A stretch of 64,000 bases of DNA from Knoellia koreensis. Its GTDB lineage: Bacteria > Actinomycetota > Actinomycetes > Actinomycetales > Dermatophilaceae. This document shows positions 1-8,404 of the stretch, piece after piece. How positions within the stretch are numbered: position 1 is the stretch's first letter; each line of letters begins with the position of its first letter. The stretch lies in the NCBI RefSeq assembly GCF_013041615.1, contig NZ_JABEPQ010000003.1:248001-312000 (forward strand), read 5' to 3'. The translations under genes were made by a program, and so were the position numbers. Below the pieces are notes generated by a model that searched no databases, was not told the origin of the DNA, and saw nothing but the letters and a program-made list of their open reading frames with translations.

Positions 1-2276
1 GACACGGCATACACGTAGACGACCTGGTCACCCCGGTTGACGGTGAGGCTGTCGACCCCGTTGCCCGACCCGGAGGCGAGACGCACGTTCTTGACCACGT
101 TGATGGCGGGGGCCGGGTTGACGCACGCGCTGTTGTTGGTCGTGGACGCGCTGGCACTCTCGCCGTCGGCGCCCACCGTGTTGTAGAGACCGTTGCCGGC
201 GGTCCCGTTACACAGGGTGAGCGTGGAGGACGCGGTCGGTGCCTGCTTGACGACCACGGTCACCGTGTAGATGTGCACGCCACCTGAGTTGATCGAGGTC
301 CCGGCCGTGCCGAAGGTGTAGCTGCCCGTCGCGTCGGCGGTGACCGCGGTCGCAGGGGCGCCGGTCGGCCCACCGGCCCAGCTGAAGCTCACGATGGAGA
401 CGCCGCTGCTGAAGGCAGGGGTGTCCACGAGCGGGCCGTACAGTCCCGCGATGGTTCCGGTGCCCGTGTTCCTCACGGTCACCGTGTAGGACGCGGTGTA
501 GTTGCCGTTCCCGTCCGGACCGGTGACCGTGGCGCCGCCTGCCGCCTTGGCCACGTCGATCTTGGCGTCAGAGATGCACGTCTGGGCACTCGAGGTGTTG
601 TTGGCCGGCACCGGGTCGGCCTCGTTGCTGCCGGTCACCGTCGCGGAGTTGGTGATGCACTGGGTCGTGCCGGGGGCCTTGGCGGTGATCTGGACGTCGT
701 AGCTGTCGCCTGGGTTGAGGACACCGTTCTGGCAGGTGACCGTGTTGCCGGAGACCGCGCAGTTCGGGTACGCGGTCTTGTCGACTGTGACTCCGGTGTA
801 GGCGGACGGGACCACGTCGGTGACGAAGCCGCCGGAGGAGATCCCGGGGCCGTTGTTCGTGACGGTGAGGGTGAAGGTCACTGTGCCGCTCGGCGCCACG
901 GTGGGCGTGGCGGTCTTGAGCACGGCCAGGTCGACATTGTTGTTGTCGACGCAGCTGGCGCCGTCGTTGTTGCCCGAGGTCGGGCCGGTGCGGCTGCTGA
1001 CCACGGCGCCGGCGGTGGTGACCTGGGCCATCTTGTTCTGGGTGTTGGCGTCGAAGCCGAGGTTGCCGTTGCCGTAGGTCCACGCCGCACCGTAGATGTC
1101 GCTGGGCAGTCCGGTGTTGGCAACGGAGCTCCAGGTCTTCGTGGTCGTGTCGAAGGCGTAGAGGGTGGAGCTGCTGTTGTTGATGCCGTAGAGCTTGCTG
1201 TCGACGAAGGCGAAGTCGTTTGTCCGGGGGATGGCCGAGCCGTCGTAGAACTTCGTCGCCGAGACGTTGGCTGGCGGCACGCTGGGCACGGCGGGGACCG
1301 AGGCGAGGTTGATCGTGTAGATCGCCCCGGTCGTGCTCATGTTGGAGAAGTAGAAGTCGCCGCCCGAGATGGCACCGGCGTTGATGCCCCCGGTCCCCGT
1401 CAGGGTGCCCGCCGCCCTGTCGGCAGTGGCGATGTTGTCGATCGCGCCGAGGTCCTGGATGGTGCCGGAGCCGTCGATGCGGAGCAGGTGGTTGGCCAGG
1501 GTGACGCTGCCGGAGTTCCAGTTCGAGACGGCGTAGAGGTAGTGGTCCGCGGGGTTGTAGGCCAGTGCGTTGTAGCCCCACGTGGTCTGGCTGTCCGCCG
1601 GGATGAAGTCGGACGACGTCGACGTCGTGTACTGCTGGAACAGCGTCGTGTACGGGTTGGTGGTCGGCTTGTTCTGGGCGACCCAGAAGGTCGGGCTCGT
1701 GCAGTCGATCGGCACCAGCGAGGTCGCCGTGACCTGCACCGTGACGGCCTGGGACACGGTCGAGGTGCCGGTGCAGGTGAAGAAGACGTTGCAGGTGTAC
1801 GTGTACGTGTAGCGGGCCGACGCCGTCGACGTGGTGGTCTGGTTCCGGGTCGTCGTGCAGGTGAACGTCTGCGATGCGCCGGGCGCCAGGTTGGTCGCCG
1901 TCGGGGTGATCGGCGAGCAGCTCGGGTCGTTGATCGCCGGGCTGCCGGGACGCAGCGTGGTACCGGCCGTGAGGTTCTTGACGGTGTAGGTGTACGTCAC
2001 CGACCCGCCCTGGGTGACGGTCGACGGGGTGGCGGTCACGCCGAGGCTGAGCCGACCGTCGGCCGACGTGGTCGGATTCGCGGCCATCGCCGGTGCGAGG
2101 ACGTCGATGCTGGGGCTGGACAGCGCCGCGACGAGAACCCAGAGGAACGCCAGACCGGCTGCGACGACCGTGCGCGCCGCCACGACTCGACGCACGCCGG
2201 AACGCCGCGCATCGGCGCGCCCCACTCGGGTCGGCGCGGGCCGACGTTGGCCGGCCCCCCACTGGTGTTTCCTCAC
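1..2276 (-). CDS. Secreted surface protein with DUF11-like repeats (partial, C-terminus off the left edge)
   Basis: An uninterrupted minus-strand frame runs from about 2276 to base 1 with no stop, so the C-terminus lies outside the window. The N-terminus has arginine-rich residues followed by a hydrophobic stretch (AGLAFLWVLVAALSS, about 2160-2112), a signal peptide or anchor. The mature part is rich in Thr, Ser, Asn, Gly and Val with repeated beta-sandwich modules: one around 2060-1700, a YVTN-like propeller-type middle with repeated YAFDT/LYGINNS-like segments, then conserved-repeat DUF11-type units (VDLAVLKTATPTV, VTFTLTVTNNGPG) around 920-600. These are typical of exported actinobacterial cell-surface proteins of unknown ligand. 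The start is uncertain: GTG at 2276 is the longest choice; GTG at 2225, 2195 and 2183 are also in frame and no clear ribosome site decides. Confidence 0.75.
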   Translation of the reverse strand, partial: MRKHQWGAGQRRPAPTRVGRADARRSGVRRVVAARTVVAAGLAFLWVLVAALSSPSIDVLAPAMAANPTTSADGRLSLGVTATPSTVTQGGSVTYTYTVKNLTAGTTLRPGSPAINDPSCSPITPTATNLAPGASQTFTCTTTRNQTTTSTASARYTYTYTCNVFFTCTGTSTVSQAVTVQVTATSLVPIDCTSPTFWVAQNKPTTNPYTTLFQQYTTSTSSDFIPADSQTTWGYNALAYNPADHYLYAVSNWNSGSVTLANHLLRIDGSGTIQDLGAIDNIATADRAAGTLTGTGGINAGAISGGDFYFSNMSTTGAIYTINLASVPAVPSVPPANVSATKFYDGSAIPRTNDFAFVDSKLYGINNSSSTLYAFDTTTKTWSSVANTGLPSDIYGAAWTYGNGNLGFDANTQNKMAQVTTAGAVVSSRTGPTSGNNDGASCVDNNNVDLAVLKTATPTVAPSGTVTFTLTVTNNGPGISSGGFVTDVVPSAYTGVTVDKTAYPNCAVSGNTVTCQNGVLNPGDSYDVQITAKAPGTTQCITNSATVTGSNEADPVPANNTSSAQTCISDAKIDVAKAAGGATVTGPDGNGNYTASYTVTVRNTGTGTIAGLYGPLVDTPAFSSGVSIVSFSWAGGPTGAPATAVTADATGSYTFGTAGTSINSGGVHIYTVTVVVKQAPTASSTLTLCNGTAGNGLYNTVGADGESASASTTNNSACVNPAPAINVVKNVRLASGSGNGVDSLTVNRGDQVVYVYAV

Positions 2277-2286
2277 GGCGCCAAGA

Positions 2287-2310
2287 GTCGGTAAAGACTT
2301 GGTAAAGAGC
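2287..2310 (-). promoter_or_regulatory. Tandem direct repeat upstream of the surface-protein gene
   Basis: On the minus strand TCTTTACC occurs twice, at 2308-2301 and 2297-2290, exactly 11 bp apart (one helical turn). This is the layout bound by OmpR/PhoP-type response regulators. It sits just upstream of the longest possible start of the surface-protein gene. The arrangement is seen directly; the regulator is inferred. Confidence 0.35.
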
Positions 2311-2585
2311 AATCACCTGGCTGAGCGTTCAACTATCTATGCGTCAAGCTCCCGCCGAGCGCCTCACGAAAGGGCAAAACCGCAGGTCAGAGGCCCTGTG
2401 CGAGGGCATTTCCGGCCCTCGCGACCAAGTGCGCGCACCGCCTCATCAGCCCCACAGAGGCACAAAACCGGCATAAAATTCATCCGGCGCTGAACCCGAG
2501 TCCGACCGTAGGAGGGAGACCGGGTGGCCAAAAGGACTACGCGCCGGTAGGCCGTATAGGACGTTTGTGCTGTTGACGGGAATGT
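2311..2585. other. Non-coding gap with one strong hairpin
   Basis: I see no supported gene between the surface-protein gene and the short-chain dehydrogenase. The only structure is a perfect 8-bp stem at 2400-2407/2415-2422 (GCGAGGGC with a 7-base loop). It lacks a T-run and could lie in the long 5' leader of the surface-protein gene or end the dehydrogenase transcript. Confidence 0.4.
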
Positions 2586-3413
2586 TCAGAGGAACAGGTC
2601 TGGGGCCAGGCCCTCGTCCCGGCCCGTCATGGAGTAGACCGCGAAGTCGGTGGCCCCGCGCTCGCGCAGCAGCTCCTCGTCGATGAGCGTGCGCCCGTTG
2701 AGCGCCTGACCCCCGGTGGTGAGCACCTCGTAGGCGGCGTCGGCGACGATGTCGGGCCTGCGGCTGGCCGCCACCATCTGGTCGCCGCCGGGCAGGTTGC
2801 CGATGGCGTCCGTCGCGACCAGGGTGGCCGGCCACAGACACGTGGACGAGACACCCTTCTGGCCCAGCTCGTGTGCGAATCCCGTTGCGGCGAGGGTCAT
2901 TCCATACTTTGCCATGGTGTATGCCGGGTGGCCGGCAAACCAGCGCGGGTCCAGGTTGATGGGCGGGCTGAGGGTGAGGACCTTCGGGTCCGGGCTGGCG
3001 AGCAGGTGCGGGATCGCGGCCCGGGTGAGCATGAAGGTGCCGCGGACGTTGACGTCCTGCATGAGGTCGTAGCGCTTGGGCTCGAGCTGCGCGGTGCCGC
3101 TGAGGTTGAGCACGCTGGCGTTGTTGACCACGATGTCGATCCCGCCGAACTCGCCCACCGTTCGCTCCACCGCCTCGGCGATGGTCGCGTCGTCGCGGAT
3201 GTCGCCGACGACGGCGAGCGCCCGGCCGCCGGCCTGCTCGATCGCCTCGGCCGCGGTGTGGATCGTGCCGGCCAGGCGCGGGTCGGGCTGGTCGGTCTTG
3301 GCGATGAGCGTGATGTTGGCGCCGTCGCGGGCGGCTCGCTCGGCGATCGCGAGGCCGATGCCCCTGCTCCCGCCGGACATGAGGATCGTCTTGCCTGCCA
3401 GGGTCGTAGCCAT
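2586..3413 (-). CDS. HSDL2-like short-chain dehydrogenase/reductase
   Basis: 275 aa NAD(P)-dependent oxidoreductase of the classical SDR fold, probably cytosolic. The cofactor motif GGSRGIG is at residues 14-20, NNAS at 97-100, the catalytic Ser at about 149 in the LTLSPPINLDPRWF stretch, and YTMAK at 165-169 gives the catalytic Tyr and Lys. The Pro-rich sequence after the catalytic Ser is typical of the HSDL2/SDR-c subgroup, whose natural substrate is uncertain (fatty-acyl or sterol-related compounds are proposed). It is a single gene, preceded 12 bp upstream by a perfect TetR-type palindrome, so it is probably controlled by a repressor encoded elsewhere, since no tetR gene is adjacent. Confidence 0.88.
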   Translation of the reverse strand: MATTLAGKTILMSGGSRGIGLAIAERAARDGANITLIAKTDQPDPRLAGTIHTAAEAIEQAGGRALAVVGDIRDDATIAEAVERTVGEFGGIDIVVNNASVLNLSGTAQLEPKRYDLMQDVNVRGTFMLTRAAIPHLLASPDPKVLTLSPPINLDPRWFAGHPAYTMAKYGMTLAATGFAHELGQKGVSSTCLWPATLVATDAIGNLPGGDQMVAASRRPDIVADAAYEVLTTGGQALNGRTLIDEELLRERGATDFAVYSMTGRDEGLAPDLFL

Positions 3414-3425
3414 CCCCGCAGCCTA

Positions 3426-3441
3426 GTTACCGATCGGTAAC
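3426..3441. promoter_or_regulatory. TetR-type operator palindrome
   Basis: GTTACCGATCGGTAAC is a perfect 16-bp palindrome 12 bp upstream of the SDR start codon. The core TTACCGATCGGTAA has the form of many TetR-family operators in Actinobacteria. Its position would block RNA polymerase or early elongation on the SDR gene. Confidence 0.6.
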
Positions 3442-3581
3442 CACGGCCACCCTCCGGCGCCGTGGGCCATCTCACGACGCGCCGAGGCCGACGCTGTCCC
3501 GCGCTCTCCCACGGCATCCCGCGGTTCGAGGTGATCGGCCGCCAACCGGGGCCGGCGGGTCACCTCGAGCCGCGGAGGTGC

Positions 3582-5702
3582 TCAGTCGTTGACGCGGCGG
3601 GTGGCTTCCAGCCGCGCGGCGGCGATGATCTGCTCCGCCTCGGCGTGGGCGGCCGCGACCACGCGGTCGGCCGTCGACTGCGAGCTGCGCAGCAGCGTGA
3701 ACTCCAGATCGTGCATCGGCTCGGACGCCGGCTCACCGGCGTGCCGGCCCTGGGGCTGCTCGAGCCCTTCGAGCACCCGCTCGAGCTGCACGTGGAACTG
3801 CCCGAGCGCCGCGTCGACGTCACGCCCGAGTGCGCGTACCAGGTCCTTGGCCTCGTCGAGCGCCCGCTGACCCGCCTGCGACGAGCCACGCACGTCGAGC
3901 TCGGCCGAAGCGAGCACGTCGAGCGCCGCGAGCGCGGTCAGCTCCTCAGCCTCGCGCGGCGACGAGCCCTGGTCGAGCACCCGCACGCCGGGTTCGCGCA
4001 CATCGACGTCCTGGACCTGGGGCTGCCGGCCGGGCCCAGGCTCAGGTGCGAGGGGCGACTCGTCGGCCAGCGCCGCCACTGTTGCGGCGTCGGTGGGCGC
4101 GCTGGCACCCGCGGCGGCCTCCGCGTTGGCGGCGACCTCCTCCGACATCGAGACGGTCGTGCGGAGCTCGGTCTCGCGGACGAAAAGGACTGCCACGAAA
4201 GCGATTGCGGCAAAGACCGCGCCGATGAGGAAGATGTGCCCGGTGGCGTCGCCGTAGGCGGCACGCACGATGCCCTGGATCGGGCCGGGCATGTCCTTGA
4301 TGTCGAGCGTCCCGGTACCGCCGCCCTGCTGGGCTGCAGCCGCGGCCGCCGGGCCGAGCTTGGCCAACCCTGCCGCGATGTTGTCGCGGACACCGTTGGC
4401 GAGGATGGCGCCGAGCACCGAGACGCCCATCGCACCACCGAGCGTGCGGAAGAACGCGATGCTCGCGGAGGCGGCGCCGATGTCCTTGACGTCGACCGAG
4501 TTCTGCACGGCGAGGACGAGGTTCTGCATCATCGACCCCATGCCGATGCCGAGTAGCGCCATGGCGGTGCCGATCTGCCACAGCGGCGTCTGGTGGTCGA
4601 GCTGACCGAGCCAGACCATGCCGGCCGTGAGGAAGACGCCGCCGACCACGATCAGGCCCTTCCACCTACCGCTCTTGCTGACGTACCGGCCACCGAGCGT
4701 CGAGGCGACGAGCAGCGCGCCCATGAGCGGGATCGTGAGCAGCCCGGCATGGGTCGGCGAGTAGCCACGCGAGACCTGGAAGTACTGCGTGAGGAAGGTG
4801 GTGCCGCCGAACATCGCGACGCCGACGGAGACGCTGGCGATGATGACCAGTGCCGTGGTCACGTTGCGCAGCAAGCGAATCGGGATGATCGGCTCGGCCG
4901 CGCGCAGCTCCACCGCGATGGTGAGCACCAGGCCGAGGAGCGTGCCGCCGAGGTACCACGCGGTCTCCATGGACCACCAGGGGAAGTCGTGGCCGGCGAA
5001 GGTGACCCACAGCAGCGGCAGCGACGAGGTGATCGCGATGAGCACGGCACCGAGGTAGTCGATCTTCGGCATCCGCTTGGGCGTCGTGATGTGGAGCGTC
5101 CGCTGGAGCACCACCATGGCGATGATCGCGAGGGGCACGCAGACGTAGAAGGTCCAGCGCCAGCCGAGTCCGCTGTCGACGATGAAGCCACCCAGGAGGG
5201 GACCACTCACGGTCGAGACGGCCATGACGGCACCCATGTACCCGGCATACCGACCGCGCTCGCGCGGGGCGATCATCGCGCCCATGATCGACTGGGTGAG
5301 GGCCGTGAGCCCACCCATGCCGAGGCCCTGGACGACGCGGCAGGCGATGAGGAAGCCGACGCTGTGCGCGAGGCCCGCGGCCATCGAGCCGACGACGAAG
5401 ACGGCGAGGGACAGCTGCACGAGCAGCTTCTTGCTGAACAGGTCTGACAGCTTGCCCCAGATCGGGGTGCTGACGGTCGTGGCGAGCAGCGACGCGGTGA
5501 TGACCCAGGTGTACTGACGCTGGGTGCCGTTGAGGTCGCCGATGATGGTGGGCAGGGCGGTCGAGACGATCGTGCTGCTGATGAGCGCGGTGAACAGGCC
5601 CGCGAGCAGACCCGTCATCGACTCGAGGATCTCGCGGTGCGACATCTCCCCCGATTCCTCAGGGGTGCGCGCAATGGTCGCGGTGGGAGCAGTGGCTGAC
5701 AT
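3582..5702 (-). CDS. DHA2-family (EmrB/QacA) MFS exporter with long C-terminal hydrophilic tail
   Basis: 706 aa. Residues about 25-520 form a 14-helix DHA2 drug:proton antiporter with the expected motifs: STIVSTALPTI in helix 1, GKLSDLFSKK in the loop after helix 2, RVVQGLGMGG in helix 4 and GPLLGGFIVD in helix 5. Family members export drugs, dyes or metabolites. About 180 residues after the last helix (after VLFVRETEL) are Ala/Glu/Gln-rich and charged, with heptad-like stretches (EAEELTALAALDVLASAELD, HAEAEQIIAAARLEATRR) that look like coiled coil. DHA2 proteins normally end near 480-540 aa, so this tail is unusual. The start codon overlaps the stop of the upstream MarR gene (ATGA), so the pair is co-translated and the MarR protein very likely represses it. 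Confidence 0.9.
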   Translation of the reverse strand: MSATAPTATIARTPEESGEMSHREILESMTGLLAGLFTALISSTIVSTALPTIIGDLNGTQRQYTWVITASLLATTVSTPIWGKLSDLFSKKLLVQLSLAVFVVGSMAAGLAHSVGFLIACRVVQGLGMGGLTALTQSIMGAMIAPRERGRYAGYMGAVMAVSTVSGPLLGGFIVDSGLGWRWTFYVCVPLAIIAMVVLQRTLHITTPKRMPKIDYLGAVLIAITSSLPLLWVTFAGHDFPWWSMETAWYLGGTLLGLVLTIAVELRAAEPIIPIRLLRNVTTALVIIASVSVGVAMFGGTTFLTQYFQVSRGYSPTHAGLLTIPLMGALLVASTLGGRYVSKSGRWKGLIVVGGVFLTAGMVWLGQLDHQTPLWQIGTAMALLGIGMGSMMQNLVLAVQNSVDVKDIGAASASIAFFRTLGGAMGVSVLGAILANGVRDNIAAGLAKLGPAAAAAAQQGGGTGTLDIKDMPGPIQGIVRAAYGDATGHIFLIGAVFAAIAFVAVLFVRETELRTTVSMSEEVAANAEAAAGASAPTDAATVAALADESPLAPEPGPGRQPQVQDVDVREPGVRVLDQGSSPREAEELTALAALDVLASAELDVRGSSQAGQRALDEAKDLVRALGRDVDAALGQFHVQLERVLEGLEQPQGRHAGEPASEPMHDLEFTLLRSSQSTADRVVAAAHAEAEQIIAAARLEATRRVND

Positions 5703-6217
5703 CAGTGGCTTTCCGTGGTGGACGTTGCGTGGTGGGCGGGGAGGCGCTCGGCGCGGGCGATGGCCTGCTCGAGCTCCTGCAGGAGGTGCGGCATCCGGTG
5801 GAGGTCCTCGGCCGGTATGCCGGCGAGCTCCGGTGCGAGCCGGGCGGCGGCTTCGCGGTGGACGTGTTCGAGGTGTGCAGTGCCCGCGTCGGTGAGGGCG
5901 ATGTGGCAGGCGCGGGCGTCGACGTCGTCCTTGCGACGCGTCACCAGCCCGTCCTCCTCGAGCCGGGCGATGACTCGGCTCACGACCGACGGAGCCACGC
6001 CTGTGGCGACCGCCAGGTCACCCGGCCGGTCGTGACCGTCGCCCCGCGCGAGCACCTTGAGCACCGCCAGCGGCGTGCTGGAGGTGCCGCTCTCGTCCAG
6101 GAGGCGGCGGCCGATCGCGCGGCTCGTGCGGATGAGCGCCGAGAGCGAGGACAGCACCGCGGCGACGTCGTCGACGTCTACGGGAGTGGTCGTCGCCCGG
6201 GTGGCGGTGGCGGTCAT
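5702..6217 (-). CDS. MarR-family repressor of the adjacent exporter
   Basis: 171 aa winged-helix regulator. I chose the ATG at 6217 because AAAGGAG lies at ideal distance before it; a longer in-frame start at 6301 would place the operators inside the gene. The recognition region reads LAVATGVAPSVVSRVIARLEEDGLVTRR, the usual MarR helix-turn-helix plus wing, flanked by the dimerisation helices. Its stop overlaps the exporter start, forming a marR-MFS operon. Two matching inverted repeats lie directly upstream (6230-6244 and 6259-6273), which predicts autorepression relieved by an exporter substrate. Confidence 0.9.
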   Translation of the reverse strand: MTATATRATTTPVDVDDVAAVLSSLSALIRTSRAIGRRLLDESGTSSTPLAVLKVLARGDGHDRPGDLAVATGVAPSVVSRVIARLEEDGLVTRRKDDVDARACHIALTDAGTAHLEHVHREAAARLAPELAGIPAEDLHRMPHLLQELEQAIARAERLPAHHATSTTESH

Positions 6218-6229
6218 GGGACTCCTTTG

Positions 6230-6273
6230 GTTGCTGAACGCAACCATAATCCCCATTAGTTGCTCAATGCAAC
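6230..6273. promoter_or_regulatory. Tandem MarR operators
   Basis: Two near-identical inverted repeats, GTTGCTGAACGCAAC (6230-6244) and GTTGCTCAATGCAAC (6259-6273), have centres 29 bp apart and lie immediately upstream of the marR ribosome site. They share GTTGC-N5-GCAAC. Two dyads on nearly the same face of the helix, in front of a marR-exporter operon, is the classic autorepression layout. Confidence 0.75.
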
Positions 6274-6349
6274 TTGTATGCCGTGCGGCCCACCGGCGCA
6301 CCGACGTCGCCCCCGTGAGTCGCCGCCAAGTTTGGGGAGAAGTTCACCT

Positions 6350-6410
6350 GTGCTGGGAAGGTTCCCAGCACTGGCGAACTTTGGGCCAAAGTTCGCTGGG
6401 CATGCCCAGC
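6350..6410. repeat. Cluster of three consecutive perfect inverted repeats
   Basis: Three unrelated perfect dyads lie end to end between the two marR genes. Arms GTGCTGGGAA (6350-6359) and its complement (6362-6371) are separated by 2 bases. Arms GAACTTTGG (6376-6384) and its complement (6386-6394) are separated by 1 base. GCTGGGCATGCCCAGC (6395-6410) is a 16-bp palindrome. The first or last may end the upstream marR transcript; such short spacers suit protein-binding dyads better than RNA loops. Confidence 0.6.
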
Positions 6411-6435
6411 TCAGGCGGGGCGGGTCCCCAAGGGC

Positions 6436-6879
6436 TCAGGAGGCGCCGTCGTTGAGCTTCTTCAGCAGTCGGGCGAACTCGGCCACGTCCCGCGGCTCCC
6501 ACCCGGCGACCTGCGAGCGCAGCCGCTCACGCCGTCCGGCGAAGGTGCGCTCCAGCGCCTCGGCGCCCTGGGTCGTGAGCCGCACCTGGCGGGCGCGGGC
6601 GTCGTCGGGGTCGGGGATCCGCTCGACCAGCCCGAGCTCCTCGAGCGTCGTGAGGTTGCGGCTAGCCGTGGACTTGTGCAGCCCCAGCACGTCGGACACC
6701 TCGCCGCCGCGCACTCCCCCGCTGCTCTCGGTGAGGTCACGGACGGTGACCAGCACGGCATACCCCGCGGTGTCGAGGTCGGGGTGCACCTCGGCCGCGA
6801 TGCGTTGCTGCGCGCTGCGGGCGCGACGCATCAACCGCGTGAGCTCGGTCTCGAGTTCGCCGACAGGTGAACGGGGCAT
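6436..6879 (-). CDS. MarR-family transcriptional regulator
   Basis: 147 aa. Winged helix-turn-helix regulator with the recognition segment VSDVLGLHKSTASRNLTTLEELGLVERI and the wing DPDDARARQVRLTTQG. It stands alone with no co-transcribed partner on its strand before the operator cluster at 6350-6410. A perfect 16-bp palindrome (6893-6908) lies 14 bp upstream of its ATG, so autorepression is likely. Its targets cannot be told from the sequence; the downstream marR-exporter operon or the PLP enzyme next door are candidates. Confidence 0.85.
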   Translation of the reverse strand: MPRSPVGELETELTRLMRRARSAQQRIAAEVHPDLDTAGYAVLVTVRDLTESSGGVRGGEVSDVLGLHKSTASRNLTTLEELGLVERIPDPDDARARQVRLTTQGAEALERTFAGRRERLRSQVAGWEPRDVAEFARLLKKLNDGAS

Positions 6880-6892
6880 TGCCCGAGCCTAA

Positions 6893-6908
6893 GTGAGCCG
6901 CGGCTCAC
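6893..6908. promoter_or_regulatory. Palindromic operator of the second marR gene
   Basis: GTGAGCCGCGGCTCAC is a perfect 16-bp palindrome 14 bp upstream of the start codon at 6879. Its sequence differs from the GTTGC-type operators of the neighbouring marR gene, which suggests the two regulators have separate targets. Confidence 0.6.
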
Positions 6909-6975
6909 ATCGTGGGTTCCGCCCCGACTTTCACGATTCGGGTGGTGGGCGTCCACGCCCGGCGAGCGTGGTCCC

Positions 6976-8403
6976 CTAGGGCCGGGTCAGCCGGTCGAGG
7001 AACGCCACGAGTAGTGCCTCGCGCAACCGTGGTGGCGCCACGTCGAGCAGCGCATTGACCGGCGCCATCCGCTCCGGCAGCGCGAGCGCGCCGTCGGCGC
7101 CCGCCAGGCCCGCGACATGGAGCAGCCCCTCGAAGGCCGCGTCGTCCAAGGTCTCAGGATCGATCGAAGCCACCGCCGCCACCAGCTCGGGTGGCACCTC
7201 GACCGGCCCGTCCTCGACGGCGACCTCCACCGACTCCCGCAGTGCCGCCAGGAAATCCGGCACGAGTGGCGCCGTCGCGGCGCTGAGGCTGAGGTGCAGC
7301 GTGGGTGGCTGGTCGCGGAACGACAGCTGTGGCTGGGCGTACCACCCGCGCGCCAGGAGCTCGTCGGCCAACGTGAACAGGTCGAGCGTGGCGTCGGCGC
7401 GCAGGGCGACGAGGGCCGAGTCCGGTTCTCCTGCAACGGAAAGCTGAGGTATGGCGGCGACGCCCTCGATCAGGTCCCGCACCCCCGCCGCCACGGTCGC
7501 CGCCAACGCGGCATACCCGTCGTCGCCGAGGTGGGTGACGACCGCCCAGGCTGCCGCGAGCGGACCGCCCGACTTCGTCGACTGGGTCGTCGAGTTGAGC
7601 ATCGTGTAGCCCGGCCACTGCGCGGATGCGAAGAACTGCGGGCGGCGCAGGTCGGCATCACGGTGCAGCAGGAGCGAGATGCCCTTGGGGGTGTAGGCGT
7701 ACTTGTGCAGGTCGACCGAGATGCTCGTGACGCCCTCGACCGCAAAGGTCCACCGCGGCACGTCCGCCCCGGCACTGCGCAGGTAGGGCAGCACCCACCC
7801 ACCGATGCACGCGTCGACGTGGCAACGCACGCCGGCCGTGGCCGCCGCGGCCGCGATCGGGGTGACGTCGTCGACGACACCATGGGCGTAGGAGGGGGCG
7901 CTCGCGACGACGAGGACGGTGCGGTCGTCGATCGCGGCGGCCATCGCGGCCGGGTCCGCCCGGAAGCTGACCGGGTCGACGTCGACGAGCACCGGCTCGA
8001 CACCGAAGTAGTGCGCGGCCTTGTGGAACGCCGCGTGCGCCGTGGTGGGCAGCACCATCCGCGGTCGCTCGATGTCGGGCCGGGCGTCGCGGGCCGCCTG
8101 CACCGCGAGCAGGATCGACTCGGTGCCGCCGCTGGTCGCCGTGCCGACGAATCCCTCGGGCGCGTCGAGCAACCGGCCGGCGAACCGCACGAGGTCCTGC
8201 TCCATCGCGAGCAGGCTGGGGAAGGCGGTGGGGTCGAGACCGTTGCTCGAGGCGTATGCCGCGAGCGCGTCACGGGCGAGCACGTCCACCTCCGCGAGGC
8301 CGGAGTCGTAGACGTAGGCAAGGGTGCGTCCACCATGGGTCGGGACGTCGTGCGCGGCCATGGCCTCCAGCCGGGCGCGGACCTCGTCGGCGGGCAGACC
8401 CAT
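6976..8403 (-). CDS. PLP-dependent decarboxylase/lyase (group II, sphingosine-phosphate-lyase-like)
   Basis: 475 aa cytosolic PLP enzyme of the group II decarboxylase/SPL family. SGGTESILLA at 91-100 contacts the cofactor phosphate, HVDACIGG at about 195-202 carries the Asp that binds the pyridine N, and DLHKYAYTPKG places the Schiff-base Lys at 234. The start at 8403 is set by AGGAGG seven bases upstream; a longer in-frame start would overlap the upstream gene. The upstream MFS gene ends 1 bp before this start, so the two are coupled. Annotated relatives are called aspartate aminotransferase or SPL-like decarboxylases; the substrate is unknown. A transported amino acid or sphingoid-like amine would fit the partner transporter. 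Confidence 0.85.
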   Translation of the reverse strand: MGLPADEVRARLEAMAAHDVPTHGGRTLAYVYDSGLAEVDVLARDALAAYASSNGLDPTAFPSLLAMEQDLVRFAGRLLDAPEGFVGTATSGGTESILLAVQAARDARPDIERPRMVLPTTAHAAFHKAAHYFGVEPVLVDVDPVSFRADPAAMAAAIDDRTVLVVASAPSYAHGVVDDVTPIAAAAATAGVRCHVDACIGGWVLPYLRSAGADVPRWTFAVEGVTSISVDLHKYAYTPKGISLLLHRDADLRRPQFFASAQWPGYTMLNSTTQSTKSGGPLAAAWAVVTHLGDDGYAALAATVAAGVRDLIEGVAAIPQLSVAGEPDSALVALRADATLDLFTLADELLARGWYAQPQLSFRDQPPTLHLSLSAATAPLVPDFLAALRESVEVAVEDGPVEVPPELVAAVASIDPETLDDAAFEGLLHVAGLAGADGALALPERMAPVNALLDVAPPRLREALLVAFLDRLTRP

Positions 8404-8404
8404 G

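Noticed and set aside
568-2316. A 582-residue minus-strand open frame overlapping the surface protein
   Set aside because: It is Arg/His/Pro/Gly-rich nonsense typical of a shifted GC-rich frame. The true frame reads a coherent secreted repeat protein without stops to base 1.
2335-2425. A c-di-GMP (GEMM) riboswitch suggested by AGGGCAAAACC on the plus strand
   Set aside because: The required ACGCAAAGCC half and the GAAA tetraloop are absent and no plus-strand gene follows.
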